This document shows, in pieces, positions 58,075-64,000 of a stretch of DNA of 64,000 bases. The position numbers were made by a program, and so were the translations under genes. The notes under the pieces were generated by a model, which saw only the letters and a program-made list of their open reading frames with translations, had not been told where the DNA came from and searched no databases. This stretch comes from Melieria omissa (lineage: Eukaryota > Arthropoda > Insecta > Diptera > Ulidiidae): positions 1,736,001 through 1,800,000 of the forward strand of contig OZ020267.1 in NCBI GenBank assembly GCA_963971225.1, read 5' to 3'. Numbering within the stretch: the stretch's first letter is position 1; each line of letters starts with the position of its first letter.

Positions 58075-59925
58075 AATTTTCTAATTCTTTTTATCGAATT
58101 CAATATTCGCTATTTATAGAAAAAGTTTAACTAATGTTTTTGTGAAATTAAAAAATAGGATTTTAATTGCTTTTGAATTTTATCTCTAAATCGCTGCAAA
58201 TGTATTTAAGGTCTAAATTAATCAAATATTGTGACATGTCAAAAACTGTTTGTTGTGACATGTCACAAACTCTAAACGTTTTCCTTAAACGTTGAGAAAA
58301 ATGCATTTCGGGTTTTTCTTAGAAAATTTACTCACTTCATTAGCATTTTTCTATTAAGTCGCAAACTTCTTTTTGTAAAAATCCTGTATCATCTGTCGCC
58401 ACTCAAATCTTATCTTTACTACGTTTGCCTTCGATTTTCAGTTTAAAATGTTCAAACAAACATTGTCCTCCTCCTCCTCTCTGTTCGAAGCATCAACAAT
58501 TATCTTGGCGCTTGGCAACCCTACCAATCCATCATAAAGTCAAATGAATCTCGAGTGACAAGCAGACATTCGCTGACGGCAATTTCCGCACTTTAATCTT
58601 CCTTGTCCATTATTTCTTTTGCGAAAACCTGTGGGGCTCGATTTTTCATTTTGGCAACGAAAAATTGTCGATTTCTGTCATTGGTGTTGAAATGCTGTCT
58701 CTGCTCGGGATTGAAATTGTCAGTGTCGCACTTGCGAGCCTATGATTTCGACATTTCAATTTTGCTCTTTGTTCCTGGTGATTCATTGGCTGAAGCCAAC
58801 AGCAAATTCTATTTAGAAATGCCGAAATATTTATTTTCAAGTGTTGCCTTGCATTGCGATGAGCCGTTCAGCCACTTGATGAGCGTCTGGCGCGAGCGAG
58901 AACGAGCCGCTTACATAATTCCCAGCATTCTGTCGCCGTAAAGTATTTTTGGTTTGTTTACGATATTCTCAGCTGTGGCACATGATTTTGTAATCTTATG
59001 TAAGCGCATTGAATGTGGTTTTTGTGCCAATATTCAAATCTCTCAATGTTTACGTTTCTTGTCTGGTTTGTTCTTCTAGTATGCGCTGCACCATGTTGCC
59101 GGCAACATGTGGCCACACACTCTGGCCGTGCAATTCAATAAATTCACTTCACTTCGGAGACAAGTCTGACAAGTTCTCTGGGTGCAAAGTCAGCAGCGAC
59201 TAGCAAGCAAAACGAGATAAATAATAATAAAAAAAAGTGTTATGACCGGCATTTTTGAAATACCAGCGCGCTGGCCTAAAACGCTGGTTGCCTGTTGCCG
59301 GCCGCGCAGTCAATGACCTTCCCCGCGCGCCGCAGCTGCGATCGCGCGCCGGCGCCGCTGCTTTTGGTGTTTGCGGTAATTTTAATTGCTGCCGTTTCGA
59401 TTTACTTTAATTGAAGCTCGACTGCAGGCTGCAGTTTTTCCGATCTTCCACACTCCCGGTCTCTGCGCCGATAATGAACTCGGCCTGGGCCCGTTTTGGG
59501 CTGCTGAAACAAGTTGCTTTGCATTGTCCAGCTGCCAGTGGGCCTCGGCGCGGCCAATTAAAAGCTCGTATGCGCCTCGTGAGCTGAAAAAGCGACTCGC
59601 GCGAGAAAAACAACTCACTCGCTGCCTGTCGAGCGCGACTAAACGGTTTAATGTTACTTGTTTGGGCTGTGTTGTTGTTGTTGTGCTGTCTGACTGGTGT
59701 TGACGCCGCTGTTGCATTTCTTTGGACAAATGTTAACTGTTGTTGGATGTTTGAGCAATTAATTACGCACCAGCAAGTAGGTAGGTGGCCGGACGGACGG
59801 ACGGCCGATCGCGCAGTGGACGGACACTCGAACACTTAACTGCCACAGCTGTAAATGCCGACGATTTCTCAATGTTTAATGTTAGGTTTTTCTGTTAATC
59901 GTCTATAAATGCGGCATTTAATGTG
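58075..59925. other. Intronic sequence with a CpG-dense patch
   Basis: At 59265-59365 GCGCGC, CCGCGCGCCGC and GATCGCGCGCCGGCGCCGC make a marked GC/CpG-rich patch in an otherwise AT-rich intron. A GGAC run lies at 59791-59806. Frames at 58603-58941 and 59382-59835 overlap on both strands and match nothing. Confidence 0.45.
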
Positions 59926-59990
59926 CTGCTTCTTCTTTTTCTTCTGCTTGCAGCTAAATTTGAGCATTCGTGGTAGATTGCTTTGTGAGT
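59925..59990 (+). promoter_or_regulatory. Strong acceptor followed by a donor: possible 31-nt cryptic exon
   Basis: GCTTCTTCTTTTTCTTCTG leads to TTGCAG at 59953, and GTGAGT begins at 59985, leaving 31 bases. If joined to the cdi exon in phase 2, the first codons would be AGC then TAA, so inclusion would stop translation at once. The bases before the donor (TTT) are poor. Confidence 0.25.
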
Positions 59991-61285
59991 GCTTGCAATT
60001 TAATTGATAGTCAAACGAAATGTGCTCAAAGCTATGCGGTTTTAATGTGATTTTTTAATATGAAAAAAACGGAAAATTATATTTCGACATAATTGTGTAA
60101 CTGGTTGCGGAATTAAATGCCAATTGGATTAAAAATAGCGCTTCATACTAATTGTTGTTTGTATGACAAGCAAATGTTATGTGAATCTAATGTCAGTTTG
60201 CTATAGTCAACAATATTTTTGTATATTGTAAAAAATCTGTGTCTCTAATCTTAAGGCCTTCTAAATACCCATGCAACAACGTTTCATATCGAATGTGTAA
60301 ACAATTTTTGGTAAACAAAATTAAGTACTTAAACACTAAATTAGATTTGTTCTTGTTGTAGCGGCTTCAAGTAATTCGCACTTCAAACCTAATCACTTCC
60401 ATATTGCGGCTTCTATAGCTGACACGCTGGCCTAATTTTTTGCTTAAACTAAACTACTGAAGAAAAGCGACCTCACTGCATAAGTAATTGTTGCTACTAT
60501 GAAGCGAGCAAAGCTGATAAGCTCCATTGAGTGCAAGTTGATAAATTACTATCAAATTATTTCATTATTTTTATGTAAACATTAGCAATTATCAACATTT
60601 ACCTACAACTGTCGTTGACGGTCGACAGGTCTTGAAAAGCACTTGGAACTGGAAATATCTATCGACACTCTCGAGAGCAACAGTTGTTGTAATTATCGAA
60701 ATTTGTTCAATAATTGCTTGGAATGTGTTGTGTTGCTCCTGCAAATTCCTCTTGCTTGGTTTTTTACTATCTGCAACAAGCAACACAACAACAATTTCAA
60801 CACCCTGACCAGTTGCCGCAAGTTGCACTGCGCATGAATGACTCATTCGACGAGCTGACTTTGCCGCTCCAGACCGACGTGACGATGCTCGCAGCACAAC
60901 GTGCAAATTTGTATGAAATTTCAAATTTGCAAATAATTGAAAAGACGAAACATCGTTTATGTGAAAATATTTTATTTGCGTAATTATGAAAGACGACTAC
61001 CGGGTTGCGAGATGAAGTCACATATCAAAATCTTTAATGATGATGAGATGAAGTCACATATCGAAATATTCATCAAACCCGGCAGCAATATTTGATCGAA
61101 ATGGCTGCTGACGGTGTGAAATTATAATTTGTTAATGATTTGCGTACATTCAGAGCGTTAATGTGTGCACTGTTGGCAAAAATTGCTGCAATGTTTACAT
61201 ATTGAACAGTTTTTATTAAAATCTCATTTTGAGCAAAACCATCACACTTTTTGCTATAAATTGTGCAATTTGTTTGACTAAACTT
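59991..61285. other. Intronic sequence without recognised genes
   Basis: AT-rich. A short direct repeat of GATGAAGTCACATATC occurs at about 61010 and 61048. No family resemblance was seen in the frames at 60592-61021. Confidence 0.5.
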
Positions 61286-61290
61286 TACTG

Positions 61291-61660
61291 GTTAGGTGGG
61301 TAGGTAAGAGTGGCTGCCCAAAGGCAGAGTCCCTTTAGGCCATGAAGGCCCAGTGTGAGCTTAAGGCCCATCACTCGTTAAACCAGTTTGAGCCTCTCAC
61401 GGAGACTATGAACTTATGACTTAAGAACCCTAAGATTTTGAAGAAGTTGCCCAGGTCACCCTTCCTTCTTCTAGATAATGAAGAACAAGCATATAGGAGG
61501 TGAAGATCATTTGGTTCCTGGAGGCTGCGACAGAAGTCGTTTGAGTACAACCTCCACCTTTTTGCCAACAGTGACTCGTCGGGACACCAATCATGGGGAT
61601 TTGATCTGTTCCCTATTTAGTGAGAGAAGCTCTCTGGAACGACGGAAATTTGAATGTTGA
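61291..61660 (-). pseudogene. Second LINE ORF2 C-terminus with 3' UTR and tail
   Basis: On the minus strand a frame at 61568-61371 reads NDLHLLYACSSLSRRRKGDL, then NFFKILGFLSHKF and SNWFNE before a stop. This follows the known pattern of R1/Jockey-type ORF2 ends, a CPAL-like cysteine, S/A-RRR, LG..F and a terminal F....WF. The next 80 bases (CACACTGGGCC..., GGCAGCCACTCTTACC and CCTAAC) match the 3' tails at 10564 and 21828. Upstream coding is lost or scrambled. The junction of frame and tail is what identifies those tails as LINE-derived. Confidence 0.65.
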
Positions 61661-61684
61661 CCATTCAATCCAGTGTTTCTTTAA

Positions 61685-61767
61685 TCCTTTCCGTCATGAA
61701 AATAAACTCGTTCTGTATGAATTGTATGGGCTGTAGTCCAATATATTGGACATTGTGACTGAAAGGG
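61685..61767. mobile_element. Very short piggyBac-like MITE remnant
   Basis: Eighty-three bases lie between TTAA at 61681-61684 and TTAA at 61768-61771. The ends are TCCTTTCCGTCATGA and, on the minus strand, CCCTTTCAGTCACAATG. The right end resembles the 43252 element (CCCTTTCGA...TCACAATG). A perfect 16-base palindrome, GTCCAATATATTGGAC, lies at 61736-61751. Confidence 0.5.
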
Positions 61768-61774
61768 TTAAGCA

Positions 61775-64000
61775 CATCTTTGGTTAAAAGCGGAATACCG
61801 AGCTTTGTCATTTCTCGACGTACATAAGTGCTCAAGTTGTACTCTGCCGAGTGAGCTTGTTTGCTCTACAGTTCCCTGGAATGTCCCAAATATTTTACGT
61901 TTTGTGAAGTTTTCTATTTTCGAATTTCCCTAATTGTAAAATTTTTTAATTTTTTTTTAGCAATGACTCCTTTAAAATTAAACTTACCGTAAGTTGAACA
62001 TCAAACGACGTCAGTTCGAGTGTTGATGTCTAAAGAGTTATTGAAATCTGTTTCCAGCTGTCGCATTCTTCTTATTTATCTGATCCGTTTGTATTACTTG
62101 AAGGCTTAATTTTTTTTGTTAAATTTTTAAACTAAATATTTTCATGTTCCATTTATTATAACTTGAACAAAAATATCGAAATATTTTATGGAAAATTTCT
62201 CAGAAATTTAGGGGCTGGAAGTCTTAGTTTATTACCACAAATTATTTTCTTATTGTTTCCAGCTTCGCTCGCAAATATCATTGAAGCCATAAAGGGCTTC
62301 ACGTCAATTCACTTTAAGTAATGTTTGACAACTTTTTGGCATAAATTTATTTCAACTATAACAATATGGTTTCCATGTTTTGCGCTGCTCACTTCCATTT
62401 CTATGTTTGCAAACACATTTCCCTTCAATTGTTCGCGGCAGTTCGAGGCTCAAATTGACAGTAGCGGCGTAATTCGTGCATCACGACTGGCGTTTTCATA
62501 TTCAAATTTGGCCAAAATGGCATTGGCCCATTAGCAGCAACTACCCGAAAAGTGGTAGCCGACTCCACTGGCAACAGTCGAAGGCTGAGGAAGTCGATCA
62601 GTGGGAAAGCGAAAACTATGGGAAGCGCGCATACGTTATGAAATTTATGGTTATTTCCTCGTAACTTGGCCATGAACACTGGCAATTTGCTGTTCGAACG
62701 GTGCGCAGTTGCAATGTAAAATTTTACAACAATATTAAATTTGATTGGCAACATTGCAAGACTTGACTTTTGACTTAAGCAGTGAAGGCGATATCGATTT
62801 ATGGTTTTTATTCTTTGAATTTTTCTATTTTTGTGATATCTATTACAAATGTAGATCAACAAGTCATTAAATACTTCAATTAAAAAATATCAAACAAAAA
62901 CCTTCAATGATTAAAGCAAAAAAAAGTACACAAAACATGGGCATTGTTTTCTATAAATAGGCCGTTTGTTATTGTTTTGAGGCTACTGACACTGTCGCAA
63001 ACATTAACAAAAAACCCAATTGTTATAACGAAACCAGCAACAACAACAACAACACTTCTTCGACGGCAACAAGCTGCCATGTTACTCTTTTGAAAACGTG
63101 CAAACGTGCCATTTGATGGGTTTCCATTACAATTGCAACAAAAACCACTATTTACTGCCAGAGCAACAACAACAGAGTGAGAAAAAAAGCCAAGAATCAG
63201 CAAGAAAGATAGTGTAGAAAAAGTAGTAAAGAAAAAATGAAAAGGGAAACGTGAAAAGGGAACAAAAAAATGTTGTAAAATCAAAAGAACGCAATGCAAC
63301 GCGGCAGCAAAAATTGGTTCAACTAAAAAGTGCAACGATTTCTTTTGTAGTTTTTTGTTTTTCCTTTTATATTTTTTCTTTTCTACTATTTGTTATTTCA
63401 CTTTGTTTTATTTTTTGTTTGTCTTACAAACATTGCGCACAGTGGGCCTGCAACGAGTGCAGTTAACCCTTTGTTGCTTAAGCATTAATGTTCTCTCTGC
63501 AGCCGCTCGTCGAATTGTCATTTCGCTCCACTTATTGGTTGGTCATTTCACTTTGTCGCATTTGATGTCATTCGGCACCTAAGTTGCGACCGCATTGCAT
63601 TGCAACAACAGCAAACGACAGTCGCAATTGTGCAACAACTAAAAGCTGCCTGTCTCCTGGCAGCGTGTGGCGAACTTTTACTTCATTCTTGGCCGTTTTT
63701 TACGCCTCACTCGCTCGTGCGCTTTGTTTTTGCAGCCTGCGGTGTCAGTTGCACGCCGTAGGCGACAAAATGTATTAAAAACGAGCATAAAAACATCTTG
63801 GAACAAAAACAAAAGCCACAACAAGACCAACGAGAACGCGCTCGACAACTGCGAGAGGAAAAACAAAGAAATTGCAGGAAGATTTTCAGCGGCGAGCAGC
63901 AAAGGTTCTTAGCCGCACGAGTTGTCGCGTGCGGAGGAGTTCGCTGCGCACTAAAAGCTTTTTCCCATTTCGATGCATTTCCGTGTGTGCGCCGAGGTGT
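61775..64000. other. Intronic sequence without recognised genes
   Basis: CAA runs occur near 63040-63053 and 63163-63173, and A/G-rich sequence lies at 63181-63275. TTAACCCTTTG at 63463 resembles the TTAA-CCCTTT ends, but no partner was found. The last 300 bases are GC-richer with open frames on both strands (63667-63912 and antisense) that match nothing. Confidence 0.5.

Larger units (their letters stand above)
40219..64000 (+). other. Intron downstream of the cdi exon (at least 23.7 kb, 3' end outside window)
   Basis: The next TESK exon should complete an Arg/Ser codon and continue with the equivalent of FMGVC. Every ATGGG in this interval was examined. The only near candidates (about 54520 and 55177 on +) continue with unrelated residues or a stop, so the next exon probably lies beyond the window. 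The interval is dominated by satellites and transposon fragments listed separately. Confidence 0.7.

Overview
The window reads as nuclear DNA of a higher fly. A true fruit fly (Tephritidae) or close relative is the best guess. The evidence is one unmistakable insect kinase exon, pervasive GTT/CAA triplet runs, fly-type splice signals, decayed insect non-LTR elements and several families of small DNA transposons. The tephritid placement is inference. There are no bacterial genes, operons or CRISPR arrays.

Only one protein-coding exon can be supported in 64 kb: 40097-40218 on the + strand, 122 nt. It encodes the catalytic-lysine and helix-C part of a TESK-type kinase, which in flies is center divider (cdi). 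The exon starts in phase 0 and ends two bases into an Arg/Ser codon. The exon carrying the glycine loop was not found upstream, and the expected next exon (FMGV-type start) was not found downstream. The window is therefore best read as at least 40 kb of one cdi intron, the exon, and at least 23.7 kb of the next intron. Most open frames here are chance or low-complexity.

Layout. 1-8.9 kb: intron with a TTAA-flanked piggyBac-like MITE (2605-2906) and a possible recursive-splice point (4878). 8974-10502: a 1,529-bp Transib-like element whose two ends have the architecture of V(D)J recombination signals: CACAGTG, 12-bp spacer, ACAAAAATG at the left, and CACAGTG, 23-bp spacer, ACAAAAATA at the right, flanked by 5-bp CGTCG duplications. 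10.5-29 kb: intron with old repeat arrays, a LINE 3' tail, tRNA-like (SINE-type) fragments and AT-rich tracts. 29-38 kb: a hAT-like MITE and a related fragment, a 147-bp tandem duplication, a LINE ORF2 C-terminal remnant and a 398-bp TCTA microsatellite. 40.1 kb: the cdi exon, followed 65 bp later by a four-copy array of about 225 bp. 41-53 kb: a piggyBac-like MITE (43252-43775), a TTTTA to TTTAA array and a CTTAT array within a GGAAGAA/TTCC-rich minisatellite. 53-64 kb: a tRNA-like remnant, an internally deleted mariner-type element (56516-57120), an AT-rich tandem array, a possible poison microexon and a second LINE C-terminus.

The parts do not form a pathway. This is one host gene with very long introns that have collected transposons and satellites. 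The most interesting observation is the 12/23 signal pair on the Transib-like element, followed by the candidate ratchet splice site and the exon-proximal array.
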